Below, in pieces: positions 1-9,237 of a DNA stretch of 64,000 nt (the first letter of the stretch is position 1; each line of letters begins with the position of its first letter). Both the position numbers and the translations under genes were made by a program. The DNA is taken from contig NZ_LT629757.1 in the NCBI RefSeq assembly GCF_900104965.1, forward strand, positions 2,914,001 to 2,978,000, written 5' to 3'. The notes below the pieces were generated by a model that worked only from the letters and a program-made list of their open reading frames with translations, searched no databases and had not been told where the DNA came from. This DNA is from Nocardioides scoriae. GTDB taxonomy: Bacteria; Actinomycetota; Actinomycetes; Propionibacteriales; Nocardioidaceae.

Positions 1-402
1 CGCCTCGACGTAGCCCCCGATGAACACCGCGATGGCGGCGGGTGCCACGGCGTACTCGATGAGGACGGCCATGCCCGTCGCGAACCCGCCCAGCGGTCCC
101 ATGGCGCGGCGCGCGAAGCCGTAGCCGGCGCCGGCCACCGGAAGGGCGGAGGACATCTCGGCCAGGCCGAAGACCATGCAGGTGTACATCAGCCCCATCA
201 GGGCGGTGGCGATGAGCAGCCCGCCCCAGCCGCCCTCGTCGAGACCGTAGTTCCAGCCCGCGAAGTCACCGGAGATGACGTAGCTGACGCCCAGGCCCGC
301 CAGCAGCACCCAGCCGGCCGCGCCGGACCTCAGGCGGCGCTGCTCGTGGTAGCTCGCGTCGACGTCCGAGGAGGTCTGGCCGTCCGAGGTCGCACTGGCC
401 AT
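1..402 (-). CDS. Ethanolamine permease-like APC transporter, N-terminal part
   Basis: Inner-membrane amino-acid/amine transporter of the APC superfamily. Only the first 134 residues are in the window; the gene runs off the left edge. After a short hydrophilic N-terminus (about 26 residues) come hydrophobic segments around residues 27-48, 58-80 and 100-130. The stretch VISGDFAGWNYGL and the motif PVAGAGYGFARRAMGP resemble bacterial ethanolamine permeases more than generic amino-acid permeases. The ATG at 402 is preceded by GGAGG at a good distance. No ethanolamine ammonia-lyase genes are visible, so the substrate is a family-based inference. Confidence 0.75.
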   Translation of the reverse strand, partial: MASATSDGQTSSDVDASYHEQRRLRSGAAGWVLLAGLGVSYVISGDFAGWNYGLDEGGWGGLLIATALMGLMYTCMVFGLAEMSSALPVAGAGYGFARRAMGPLGGFATGMAVLIEYAVAPAAIAVFIGGYVEA

Positions 403-486
403 CGTTGCCTCCGAGGCAGACAGGGGAAGGAGGTCCCGAGTCTGGGGCCGGGGGTGGCGGCGGTCAAGGAACGCCGGGGCGCCCGG

Positions 487-1461
487 CTACAGCAGCACGA
501 CCGACTTGCCCAGCGTGCGGCGCTCGGCCATGTCGACCAGCGCGCGACCGAAGTCCTCCGCGGCGTACGTCGCACCGACCGGCGGGGCGATCACGCCGGA
601 CTCCATCATCGGCAGGATCTGCTCCCACTGCCAGCGCATGTAGCCGGGGCGGGCCATCGCGTAGGCGCCCCAGCCGACGCCCCGGACGTCGACGTTGTTG
701 AGGAGCAGCCGGTTGACCTTGACCTGCGGGATGGTGCCGCCGGTGAAGCCGACCACGAGCAGCCGACCGAGCGCGCCCAGCGAGCGCAGCGAGTCGGTCA
801 TCAGGTCGCCGCCGACGACGTCCATGACGACGTCGACGCCCTGGCCGTCGGTCAGCTCCTTCACCCGGTCGCGGAAGCCCTCGACCAGGACGACCTCGTC
901 GGCCCCGGCCCGCCGGGCGACCTCGCCCTTCTCCTCGGTCGACACGACGGCGATGGTGCGGGCGCCGTACCCCCGGGCGACCTGGAGGGTCGCGGTGCCG
1001 ACCCCGCCCGCGGCGCCGTGCACGAGCACCGTCTCGCCCTCCTGCAGGTCGCCGCGGACGGCGAGCGCGAAGTGGGCGGTGAGGTAGTTCATCGGCAGCG
1101 CCGCGCCCTGCTCGAAGCTGAGCGCGTCGGGCAGCGGGAAGACGCTCTCGGCGCCCACGGCGACGACCTCCGCGGCCCCGCCGTGGCCGAGCACCGCGGC
1201 GACCCGGTCACCGGCGCTGAAGCCGGAGCCCTCGGGCGCCGAGCGCACCGTGCCGGCGAAGTCGACGCCGAGGGTGAAGGGCAGCTCGGGCTTGAGCTGG
1301 TACTCCCCGCGGCTCAGCAGCAGGTCGGGGAAGGACACCCCGACCGCCTGCGTCTCGACCAGCACCTGCGGGCCGAAGGCCCCGTCGGCTGTCGGCTCCT
1401 CGACGTCCTCGACCGTGATCGCCCCGGGTCCGTCGAGCGTGGTCACCCTCACTGCGCGCAT
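487..1461 (-). CDS. NADPH:quinone oxidoreductase, zinc-free MDR family
   Basis: Cytosolic NAD(P)H-dependent oxidoreductase of the medium-chain dehydrogenase/reductase superfamily, quinone oxidoreductase branch. The 324 residues match the family length. The GroES-like half contains SFPDLLLSRGEYQ and PFTLGVDFAG, and the nucleotide-binding motif VHGAAGGVGTA lies near residues 147-157. The cysteine/histidine ligands of zinc alcohol dehydrogenases are absent, which separates it from the zinc ADH at 45.7 kb. The natural substrate (quinone or enone) is unknown. It is probably transcribed alone. Confidence 0.85.
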   Translation of the reverse strand: MRAVRVTTLDGPGAITVEDVEEPTADGAFGPQVLVETQAVGVSFPDLLLSRGEYQLKPELPFTLGVDFAGTVRSAPEGSGFSAGDRVAAVLGHGGAAEVVAVGAESVFPLPDALSFEQGAALPMNYLTAHFALAVRGDLQEGETVLVHGAAGGVGTATLQVARGYGARTIAVVSTEEKGEVARRAGADEVVLVEGFRDRVKELTDGQGVDVVMDVVGGDLMTDSLRSLGALGRLLVVGFTGGTIPQVKVNRLLLNNVDVRGVGWGAYAMARPGYMRWQWEQILPMMESGVIAPPVGATYAAEDFGRALVDMAERRTLGKSVVLL

Positions 1462-1498
1462 GCAGCGCAGGCTAGCCGTACGCCGCGGCGCGCCGCCC

Positions 1499-2758
1499 TC
1501 AGCCCTTGACGAGCTTGGCGAGCTCGAAGTGCATCGGGTCGGTGTAGTTCCAGTCGCCGCCCCAGGCGAAGCCCCAGTTCTTGAAGATCCGGACGACGTT
1601 GCGGTCCATCGCCCCGGCGATGCCGCGGTAGTTGTCGGCGGCGTTGAGGTCGATCGCGGTGCCGTAGGTGTGGAAGCTCAGGCCGCGGGAGGGGTCGCGG
1701 GCGATGAAGCGCGGCACGTAGCAGCCGTCGTAGGTGTAGATCTTGGCCGCCAGCCCCTCGGTCACGACCTGGGTCAGGGCGCCCCTGAGCTGCGGGAGCA
1801 TCACCCGGTGGCCGGTGACGCGCCCGATGATCGGCATCGTCTCGGTGCGGATGTTGGCCGCGACCCAGGCGGGGTCGGGGTTGACGGTGCCGTCGGGGTT
1901 GGCGGTGTAGGAGAAGGACCCGACCGCGCGCGACACCGAGCCGCCGGAGAGCACCACGGTCTGGGTGGCGCCGATGTCGAGGTCGGGGCCGAGGATGAGC
2001 ACGCTGGCCTTGTCGCCCGCGGCGGCCTGCAGCTTCTTGCGCACGCTCTGCGGCGAGGTGGAGCCCATCGCGACCAGGGCGGCGTTGCCGGGGACCATCT
2101 CGAGCAGGTCGCCCCACTTGGTGTTGACGACCGCGTCGATGCGGCGGGCGCTGATCTCGGGCAGCAGGCCGGCGTACGCCCCGATGTGGATGGTGCGGGC
2201 GTCGGACTCGTTGCTGATCTTGAGGAACCCGTCCTTGGTCTGCAGCTTGCGGATCCGGGGCTCGACGGCGATCTCGCCGGCCGCGACCCGCTCCCAGACG
2301 GCCTGCGTCTGGGCGGTGCCGGGCTGGGTGAAGCGGCGGAACGTCGAGGGGTCGACGGCCGCGCAGGTGACCTGGGTGTCGTCGACGTAGAAGGAGGTGA
2401 GCGCCATCGGCTCGACCTGCACGATGCCGCCGATCGCCGCGATCTCGCGCAGCGAGGCCTTGCTGAGCGGGTCCTGGCTGTAGACCAGCACGTCGGAGGA
2501 GCGGGTGGGCGGCTCGAACGGTCCGGGCTCGGCGACCGCGACGTCCTCGGTGCCGGCGCCGGGCGTGGCCTTCGAGCCCTTCGCCGCGGGGGACGCCGAG
2601 CCCGAGGTGGCCGCGGACGCGCGTCGCGTCTCCTCGGGGCCGCTGCCGCAGGCCGCGGTCACCAGCCCCAGGCCTAGCAGGGAGAGCACGTGGCGGCGGT
2701 CGAGCTCGCGCCGACCGGAGGACGCGTCGGCGACGTGGTCGTCATGCTCGTCGCACAT
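1499..2758 (-). CDS. M15-family D-Ala-D-Ala carboxypeptidase-like lipoprotein
   Basis: Exported, probably lipid-anchored peptidase acting on peptidoglycan stem peptides. The 419-residue protein starts with a twin-arginine-like RRHVLSLLGLG stretch and a lipobox ending in VTAAC (Cys near residue 37), then a Ser/Ala/Pro-rich linker. The C-terminal about 130 residues form an M15_4-type metallopeptidase domain: SFHTYGTAIDLN gives the first His and Asp zinc ligands and DPMHFEL gives the second His. The large middle region (about residues 60-290) is not recognised and may be a wall-binding or inhibitory module. Whether export is by Tat or Sec cannot be settled by eye. Confidence 0.8.
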   Translation of the reverse strand: MCDEHDDHVADASSGRRELDRRHVLSLLGLGLVTAACGSGPEETRRASAATSGSASPAAKGSKATPGAGTEDVAVAEPGPFEPPTRSSDVLVYSQDPLSKASLREIAAIGGIVQVEPMALTSFYVDDTQVTCAAVDPSTFRRFTQPGTAQTQAVWERVAAGEIAVEPRIRKLQTKDGFLKISNESDARTIHIGAYAGLLPEISARRIDAVVNTKWGDLLEMVPGNAALVAMGSTSPQSVRKKLQAAAGDKASVLILGPDLDIGATQTVVLSGGSVSRAVGSFSYTANPDGTVNPDPAWVAANIRTETMPIIGRVTGHRVMLPQLRGALTQVVTEGLAAKIYTYDGCYVPRFIARDPSRGLSFHTYGTAIDLNAADNYRGIAGAMDRNVVRIFKNWGFAWGGDWNYTDPMHFELAKLVKG

Positions 2759-2834
2759 CTGGTCGTCCTCCCCCGGACGCGGCTCACCGTCGGGCCGCTC
2801 CTGCCTGGAGCGTAGCCGCCGCCCGGAGGACCGG

Positions 2835-3592
2835 TCAGGCGTTCTCCCTGCGGAAGACGGCGGTGCCCCACCACAGCGCCAGCACGAACAGCGCCAGCGC
2901 CCAGGTGACCCCCCAGAGCATGGCGTTGCCGGCCACCTCCCCGGCGAAGCTGCCCCGGGTTGCGTCGACGATCCAGCGGAACGGCATGAAGTCGCTGACC
3001 CGCTGCAGCCAGGCCGGTCCGAGCGTCATCGGCAGCAGGATGCCCGAGAGCAGCAGCACCGGCATCATGACGACGTTGATGACCGGTGCCATCACGTCCT
3101 CGCTCTTGACGGTGAGGGCCAGCGCGTTCGACGCCGCCGCGCAGGCACCGCCGATGAGCAGCGTGAGCGCGATGCCGGTGACGACGCCGCCGACCGAGGC
3201 ACGCATCCCCATCGCGAGGCCGAGCGCCACCAGGATGACCGCCTGGACCAGCAGCTGGACCACGTCGCGCAGCAGCCGGCCCACGAGCAGGGCGGTCCGG
3301 CTGGCCGGGGTGACGCGCTCGGCCTCGACGACGCCCTCGCGCCACTCGCCGATGAGGCCGAAGCCGGCGAAGAACGCCCCGAACAGGCCCAGCTGCACCA
3401 GCAGCCCGGGCACGAGGAAGGTGTAGGGGTCGACGTCGGCGCCGAAGCTGCTGACCAGCGGCTCCAGCAGCGGCCCGAACAGCACCAGGTAGAGGACCGG
3501 CTGCATGATGCCGATGAAGACCCAGGCGGGGTTGCGCAGGTTCATCCGCATCTGCCGGTTGAACACGATCAGCGACTCGCGGACGAAGCTGT

Positions 3593-3596
<4 letters not shown>
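2835..3596 (-). CDS. ABC-2 type exporter permease, DrrB-like
   Basis: Membrane subunit of an ABC exporter, 253 residues with about six hydrophobic segments, and the ABC-2 signature around FMPFRWIVDATRGSF near the C-terminus. It starts at the ATG at 3596, which overlaps the stop of the ATPase gene by four bases (ATGA), so translation is coupled. DrrAB-type pairs export lipophilic drugs or lipids; the cargo here is unknown. The downstream M15 gene is separated by 76 bp and is probably a different unit. Confidence 0.88.
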
Positions 3597-4660
<1,064 letters not shown>

Positions 4661-4717
4661 GGGCGGTGCTCCCCTGCTCTGGTGGTCAGGGAGGTGGACC
4701 ACCGGGGGCCGGTGGAG

Positions 4718-5308
4718 TCATCGGTGGGCGTCGGAGGCCAGCACGCGCGCGGCGATCCAGGCCACGGTCTCCGCGGTCTCGCGCGGCTCGCCCCGCGGCT
4801 GCATCACGTGGCTCAGCACCAGCCGGATCACCATGTCGATCATCACCGCCATCCGGTCCTCGTCGAGCGGGACGTCGTAGCGGCGCACGTGCTCCCCGAC
4901 GACCTGGCCGGCCGCCTCCAGGAGCGCCTCGGAGTGCGTGGTCAGCAGCGGCAGCAGGTCGGACTCGGCGCCCTGGCTGCTGCGCACCACCATGTGCAGC
5001 AGCGGGTCGGTGCCGGCCAGCTCGAGGACGTTGAGCGCGGCCGCCTCGATCGCGCGCACCAGGTCGGTCGGGTTGTCGGAGAACGCCGCCTCCACCCGCC
5101 CGAGGAACATCTCCAGCTCGCGCATGATCATGGCCTCGGCGAGCTGCGGCTTGCCGCCGATCTCGTTGTAGACCGTCTGGCGGCTGACACCGACGAGGTC
5201 GGCCAGCTTGGCCATCGTCAGGGCGCCCCAGCCCTGCTCGGCGGTGAAGGCCGCCGCCGCTTCGAGCAGCCGTTCGCGGTGGGAGACCGGGGCGGCGAGC
5301 GGACGCAT
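4718..5308 (-). CDS. alkX: TetR-family regulator, AlkX-like
   Basis: DNA-binding repressor of 196 residues. The N-terminal helix-turn-helix spans about residues 10-55 (ALTMAKLADLVGVSRQTVYNEIG). The ligand-binding half carries MVVRSSQGAESDLLPLLTTHSEALL, typical of the TetR group found downstream of alkB-rubredoxin genes and called AlkX. It starts 50 bp after the alkB stop in the same orientation, so it is probably co-transcribed. It most likely binds the 27-bp palindrome in front of alkB (6847-6873) and is relieved by alkane-derived fatty acids. Role assignment rests on family and position. Confidence 0.78.
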   Translation of the reverse strand: MRPLAAPVSHRERLLEAAAAFTAEQGWGALTMAKLADLVGVSRQTVYNEIGGKPQLAEAMIMRELEMFLGRVEAAFSDNPTDLVRAIEAAALNVLELAGTDPLLHMVVRSSQGAESDLLPLLTTHSEALLEAAGQVVGEHVRRYDVPLDEDRMAVMIDMVIRLVLSHVMQPRGEPRETAETVAWIAARVLASDAHR

Positions 5309-5358
5309 GCGGCCCAGCCTAAGCCGGACCTGCGCGAGCGCCCCCACGACCGGAGCCG

Positions 5359-6831
5359 TCACGGGGAGCCGGTGGCGCGCCCCGTCAGCCGGGCGGGGTC
5401 GACCGGCACGAAGTCGACCTTCTCGCGGACCGCGCAGTCGGGGCAGCACCAGGTGTCGGGCACGTCGGACCAGGCGGTGCCGGCCGCGAAGCCCTCGTGC
5501 TCGTCGCCGCGCTCGACCTCGTAGGTGTAGCCGCAGCCGGGGCACTGGGCCGCCAGCACCTCGTCGACCGCGGCCAGCGCGGCGGCGTCGGCGGCGTCCC
5601 GGGCGGCCTGCTCCCGCGCGGCCCGGGTGTCGGCGGCGTATAGCGCCAGGATCCGCTCGCGCTTGCGGGGCTGCAGGTTGGCGCGGGTGATGTCACCGCC
5701 GAAGTGCGCGAGCACCCGGGGGTCCATCACGCGGCGCCAGAGCGGGGGGACGACGGCGAGCACGATCATGCCGGCGTACCCGGTCGGCAGCACCGGGGAC
5801 TCCTCGAAGTCGCGCAGCGTCTGGTAGCGCCGGGTGGGGTTGGCGTGGTGGTCGCTGTGGCGCTGCAGGTGGTAGAGCAGCACGTTGGTGGCGATGTTGT
5901 TGGAGTTCCAGCTGTGGCTGGGGTCGACGCGCTCGTAGCGCTCGCGGTGGCCGACGCCGACCTTCTGGCGCAGCATGCCGTAGTGCTCCATGTAGTTGAC
6001 GACCTCGAGCAGCGAGAAGCCGACGACCGCCTGGACGACGAGCAGCGGCAGCACCTGCCAGCCCAGCACGGCCACCATGGCGCCCCACAGCACGGCCGAC
6101 ATCACCCACGCGTTGAGCACGTCGTTGCCCAGGCGGAAGGGGTGCAGGTCCTTGCGGGCGTAGCGCCGCTTCTCCAGGCGCCAGGCGCTCCTGAGCGACC
6201 CGACGACCGTGCGCGGCCAGAAGGCGTAGAAGCTCTCGCCGAAGCGGCTGCTCGCGGGGTCCTCCGGCGTCGCGACGCGGACGTGGTGGCCGCGGTTGTG
6301 CTCGATGTAGAAGTGGCCGTAGAAGCTCTGGGCCAGCGCGATCTTGGACAGCCAGCGCTCGTGGCTCTCCTTCTTGTGGCCGAGCTCGTGGGCGGTGTTG
6401 ATCCCGATCCCGCCGATGCACCCGATGGAGATCGCGACCCCGAGCTGGTCGACCAGCCCGAGCGGCGCCACGCCGAGCCACTCGGGCTTGGCGATCCACA
6501 CGAAGGCCAGCACGAAGCCGGCGTACTGGATGGGCAGGTAGGCGTAGGTGATCCACCGGTAGTAGCGGTCGCCCTCGAGCTGCTCGATGACGTCGTCGGG
6601 CGGGTTGGAGCGGTCGAGCCCGGCCACCAGGTCGATCGCCGGCACCACCGCCAGGATCACGATCGGCCCCACCCACAGCCACACCCCCCAGCCGGTCAGC
6701 TGGTGCATCCCGAACGCCACGACCGCCAGCGACGGCACCACCAGCCCGATCAGCCACAGGTAGCGCTTCTTGTCCGTCCACGCCAGCGTCGAGCCGTCCG
6801 GGACCGTCGAGTTGACCACGCTGTCAGCCAT
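5359..6831 (-). CDS. alkB: Alkane 1-monooxygenase fused to rubredoxin
   Basis: Integral-membrane di-iron enzyme that hydroxylates medium/long-chain n-alkanes at the terminal carbon, fused at its C-terminus to its own electron carrier. In the 490 residues the histidine boxes are HELGHKKESH (148-157), EHNRGHHVRVATPEDP (177-192) and LQRHSDHHANP (322-332), with the NYMEHYG motif near 279-285. Hydrophobic pairs lie at about 22-68, 96-116 and 240-275. The C-terminal rubredoxin domain shows QCPGCGYTYE and WCCPDCA iron-binding cysteine pairs. Start at the ATG at 6831, with AGAGGAG eleven bases upstream. A -35/-10 promoter and a perfect palindrome precede it; the AlkX-like gene follows. Confidence 0.96.
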   Translation of the reverse strand: MADSVVNSTVPDGSTLAWTDKKRYLWLIGLVVPSLAVVAFGMHQLTGWGVWLWVGPIVILAVVPAIDLVAGLDRSNPPDDVIEQLEGDRYYRWITYAYLPIQYAGFVLAFVWIAKPEWLGVAPLGLVDQLGVAISIGCIGGIGINTAHELGHKKESHERWLSKIALAQSFYGHFYIEHNRGHHVRVATPEDPASSRFGESFYAFWPRTVVGSLRSAWRLEKRRYARKDLHPFRLGNDVLNAWVMSAVLWGAMVAVLGWQVLPLLVVQAVVGFSLLEVVNYMEHYGMLRQKVGVGHRERYERVDPSHSWNSNNIATNVLLYHLQRHSDHHANPTRRYQTLRDFEESPVLPTGYAGMIVLAVVPPLWRRVMDPRVLAHFGGDITRANLQPRKRERILALYAADTRAAREQAARDAADAAALAAVDEVLAAQCPGCGYTYEVERGDEHEGFAAGTAWSDVPDTWCCPDCAVREKVDFVPVDPARLTGRATGSP

Positions 6832-6846
6832 CGCCTGCTCCTCTCG

Positions 6847-6873
6847 TTTGACATCTGGGAGTCAGATGTCAAA
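6847..6873. promoter_or_regulatory. Perfect 11-5-11 palindromic operator before alkB
   Basis: Arms TTTGACATCTG and CAGATGTCAAA are exact inverted copies separated by GGAGT. The site sits 13 bp downstream of the predicted -10 box and 16 bp upstream of the alkB start, so a bound dimer would block transcription at its origin. This is the expected shape of a TetR-family operator and the best candidate target of the AlkX-like protein. Confidence 0.85.
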
Positions 6874-6885
6874 GGAATGGACATG

Positions 6886-6914
6886 AACGTAGCGTTTGTA
6901 CAGTGGGTTGACAA
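6886..6914 (-). promoter_or_regulatory. alkB promoter (-35 TTGTCA, 17 bp, -10 TACGTT)
   Basis: On the minus strand TTGTCA (6914-6909) and TACGTT (6891-6886) are separated by 17 bp, close to the sigma-70 (SigA) consensus. Transcription would begin near 6879, just upstream of the palindrome at 6847-6873, giving a leader of about 50 nt. Confidence 0.7.
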
Positions 6915-6941
6915 CGGATTCGCAGATGTAAACCAGGACGT

Positions 6942-6975
6942 GGGCAGTTTCCCCGGTCGACCGGGGAAACTGCCC
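6942..6975. repeat. 34-bp perfect palindrome, left copy
   Basis: Arms GGGCAGTTTCCCCGG and CCGGGGAAACTGCCC around a central TCGA; all 17 base pairs match. It can form a strong hairpin in either strand. It lies 111 bp upstream of the alkB start and 65 bp beyond the stop of the DUF559 gene. Confidence 0.95.
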
Positions 6976-7039
6976 GCCGAATCGGACATGTCGCCCACGA
7001 AAGGGCAGTTCAGGCCGTCCAGCGCGCCCGATTCGTCGC

Positions 7040-7990
7040 TCAGGCGTGGACGGGGCCGCCCGCCAGCACGGCCGCGATGCGGGCCACGAGCTGGTCGGGT
7101 CGGGCGAGGTCGGCCCAGGTGACGCGCAGGCAGCGCCATCCGGTACGCCGGGCGATGTCCTCCTCGCGCCGCTTCTCGCGGAGCACGGCGTCGATGATCG
7201 ACTCCCCCGGCCTGCGGAACTTCAGGTACTTCTCGCGGCCGTCGAACTCCACCCACACCCGGTGCTGCGGCCAGGCCAGGTCGAGCCGGTAGACGGTGCG
7301 CCCGTCCTCGGTGATCTCGAACTGGGACACCGGCCGGGGCAGCCCCGCCCGCCAGCACCGGAACCTGAGACGGGTCTCGCCCAGGGACTCGGCACCCGGG
7401 TCGGCCAGACGGAAGGTCAGCTCCGTGGTCAACGACCCGGGGCACCGCACGAGCTCGGCGCACCGCTGCAGCAGGAGGCGCTTGGTCACCTTCTCGGTGT
7501 TCAGCAAGTGGTCGACCACGCCCAGCGCGACCTCGACCCCGCTGATGGTCGTGATGTCGAGGCAGGTGCGCGCGGGCGAGGTCACCCTCATCCCGTCGAG
7601 CGCCACGACGTCGTGCTCCTCGACCGGCGAACGGTGCTGGCGTACGCCGGCCTCCCGGCGCCCGCTCCGGTGATCCAGGCGCACCAGGTGCACGTCGTCG
7701 AGCGACAGCCCCCAGACGGGCGCGCCGTGCGCCACCGCGGCGCTGGTGTGGGACAGCGCGACCTCGGTCCCCGCGGTGCGGAGGACGCACCGCGCGACGA
7801 GCAGGTGGCGCTCGGTCTCGCTCAGGCCGTCCCAGTGCTCGCGCAGCGTGTAGGCCCCGTGGCGGATGCGGTGCAGCAGTCCGCCACGGACCAGGCGCCT
7901 GAGCGCCTTGTCACCGAGGCCGGCGGCCAGCGCGTCCCGACGGAGGAAGCAGCAGTGGCGGCCGAGCAGGAGCGCGAGGAGGTCGTCCAT
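7040..7990 (-). CDS. AbiEi-like winged helix plus DUF559 (Vsr/PD-(D/E)XK-like) protein
   Basis: 316 residues. The N-terminal part (about 1-75) resembles the winged-helix domain of AbiEi-type antitoxin proteins (RRDALAAGLGDKALRRLVRGG). The C-terminal part (about 200-312) is a DUF559 endonuclease-like fold: E205 in GETRLRF, D237 in RLDLAW, E248 and K254 in WVEFDGREKY fit a PD-(D/E)XK/Vsr active site, so the nuclease could be active. Many actinobacteria carry such proteins in multiple copies with no proven role. There is no partner gene, and it is framed by matching palindromes. The start is the ATG at 7990. Confidence 0.8.
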   Translation of the reverse strand: MDDLLALLLGRHCCFLRRDALAAGLGDKALRRLVRGGLLHRIRHGAYTLREHWDGLSETERHLLVARCVLRTAGTEVALSHTSAAVAHGAPVWGLSLDDVHLVRLDHRSGRREAGVRQHRSPVEEHDVVALDGMRVTSPARTCLDITTISGVEVALGVVDHLLNTEKVTKRLLLQRCAELVRCPGSLTTELTFRLADPGAESLGETRLRFRCWRAGLPRPVSQFEITEDGRTVYRLDLAWPQHRVWVEFDGREKYLKFRRPGESIIDAVLREKRREEDIARRTGWRCLRVTWADLARPDQLVARIAAVLAGGPVHA

Positions 7991-8184
7991 GGGCGCACCC
8001 TGCGCCCGATCGAGCCGCTCCGCGGCGCGAGATCGCCGGCCTGTGGACGGCGGGCGCCCACGGCGTACCTGTGGACGACGCCGAGGCCCGCGAACGGCCG
8101 CCGGCCCCCGCGTCGCCAACCGCACAACTCGGGCGCCGATGCCAGGCAATACTGCCCGTCGATACCCGGTATGCCGGGTTGCTC

Positions 8185-8218
8185 GGGCAGTTTCCCCGGC
8201 CGACCGGGGAAACTGCCC
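8185..8218. repeat. 34-bp near-perfect palindrome, right copy
   Basis: Differs from the left copy at one central base (GGCCGACC instead of GGTCGACC), so 16 of 17 pairs are kept. It stands 9 bp beyond the stop of the hydrolase gene at 8227, where it may also act as a terminator. A further stem (ACTGCCCG 8151-8158 with CGGGCAGT 8184-8191, enclosing ACCCGG/CCGGGT) can form next to it. Confidence 0.92.
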
Positions 8219-8226
8219 CAGCCCCG

Positions 8227-9237
8227 TCAGCCCCCCGCGCCACCCCCGAGCCCGTGGGCGTCGAGCCACCCCGCGAGCCGGTCGTACGCCGCGTGGCGGG
8301 CGTGGGGCAGGGACAGGAAGACGTCGTGCCGGGCGTCGGTGATCGGGACGATCGTGGTCTCGCCGCCGAGGCAGCCGGACCACCGGGCGATCTGGCGCAC
8401 GTCGAGCACGGTGTCGGCCCGGTCGCTGGCGTCGGTGTACTCCGAGGAGTAGTGGGTCTTGTCCGACCGGAGCACGAGCGAGGGGACGCCGACGTCGAGG
8501 CCGCGGTGGAGGCGGGCGTGGCCGCGGCGGACGGCGTTGAGCCAGCCGAGGGTCACCGGGAAGCCCTCGAGCGGCTTCCAGGACAGGTCGAAGTCCCACT
8601 CGCCGGTGCCGCTGACGTGCAGCGAGGTGCCGTAGTGACCGACCGGCATGGGCAGCGAGCGGAACGGCTGGACCTTGCCGACCACGCGCAGCGCCTGGGT
8701 CACCGGGCCGCGCTGGACGGGCTTGCCCTGGAGGTCGAACCACGGGCTGTTGAGCACCAGCGCCGTGACCGGCGACGGGGCGCCGCCCCGGGCGCGACGA
8801 CGGCGGTCGAGCCAGAGCGGGACCATCAGGCCGCCGGTCGAGTGGGCCACCGCGACGACCGGCAGGTCGGGGTGGGCCGCGGCGAGCTGCTCGACGGCGA
8901 GGTCGAGCTCGGCGTCGCACAGGGCGAGGTCGGAGACGTAGTGCGGGGTCTGGCCCTCGCGCGAGGCCCGCCCGCACTTGCGCAGGTCGAGGGCGTAGAA
9001 GGCCAGGCCACGCTCGGCGAAGAAGTCGGCGAGCTCGGTCTGGAAGAAGTAGTCGGTGAACCCGTGGACGTAGAGGACCGACCCGGTGACCTGCTCGCCC
9101 TCGCGGACCGTGCGGCGCACCAGCACCGCCTCGACGTCGGCCTCCCCGTCGGGGTCGGGCCCGAGCGAGAAGGTCAGCTGCTCGTAGCCCTCGCCGAGGA
9201 CGTCGGGGCCCCAGGCCCCCACCGTGGCGGTCCTCAC
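8227..9237 (-). CDS. Alpha/beta hydrolase, lysophospholipase-like, coupled to BVMO
   Basis: 336-residue serine hydrolase. The oxyanion-side motif is VLYVHGFTDYFFQTE, the nucleophile is the Ser in VAHSTGG, and the likely acid and histidine lie in [10 protein letters not shown] and [10 protein letters not shown]. The GTG start at 9237 overlaps the monooxygenase stop (GTGA), so the two are translated together. Baeyer-Villiger enzymes produce esters or lactones, so this enzyme is the obvious candidate to hydrolyse that product. A clear paralogue with the same partner sits at 47883-48863. Confidence 0.85.
   Translation of the reverse strand: MRTATVGAWGPDVLGEGYEQLTFSLGPDPDGEADVEAVLVRRTVREGEQVTGSVLYVHGFTDYFFQTELADFFAERGLAFYALDLRKCGRASREGQTPHYVSDLALCDAELDLAVEQLAAAHPDLPVVAVAHSTGGLMVPLWLDRRRRARGGAPSPVTALVLNSPWFDLQGKPVQRGPVTQALRVVGKVQPFRSLPMPVGHYGTSLHVSGTGEWDFDLSWKPLEGFPVTLGWLNAVRRGHARLHRGLDVGVPSLVLRSDKTHYSSEYTDASDRADTVLDVRQIARWSGCLGGETTIVPITDARHDVFLSLPHARHAAYDRLAGWLDAHGLGGGAGG

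Larger units (their letters stand above)
6942..8218. mobile_element. Symmetric palindrome-framed element carrying one DUF559 gene (hypothetical)
   Basis: A single nuclease-like gene (7040-7990) is enclosed by near-identical ends. Each outer end is a 34-bp palindrome (6942-6975 and 8185-8218). Each inner end has one extra half-site in opposing orientation: GGGCAGTT at 7003-7010 and ACTGCCC at 8151-8157. The gap between palindrome and inner half-site is 27 bp on both sides. The layout recalls REP/REPIN pairs around a RAYT transposase, but the enclosed protein is not a transposase of known type. Mobility is an inference from symmetry; no target duplication was found. Confidence 0.5.
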
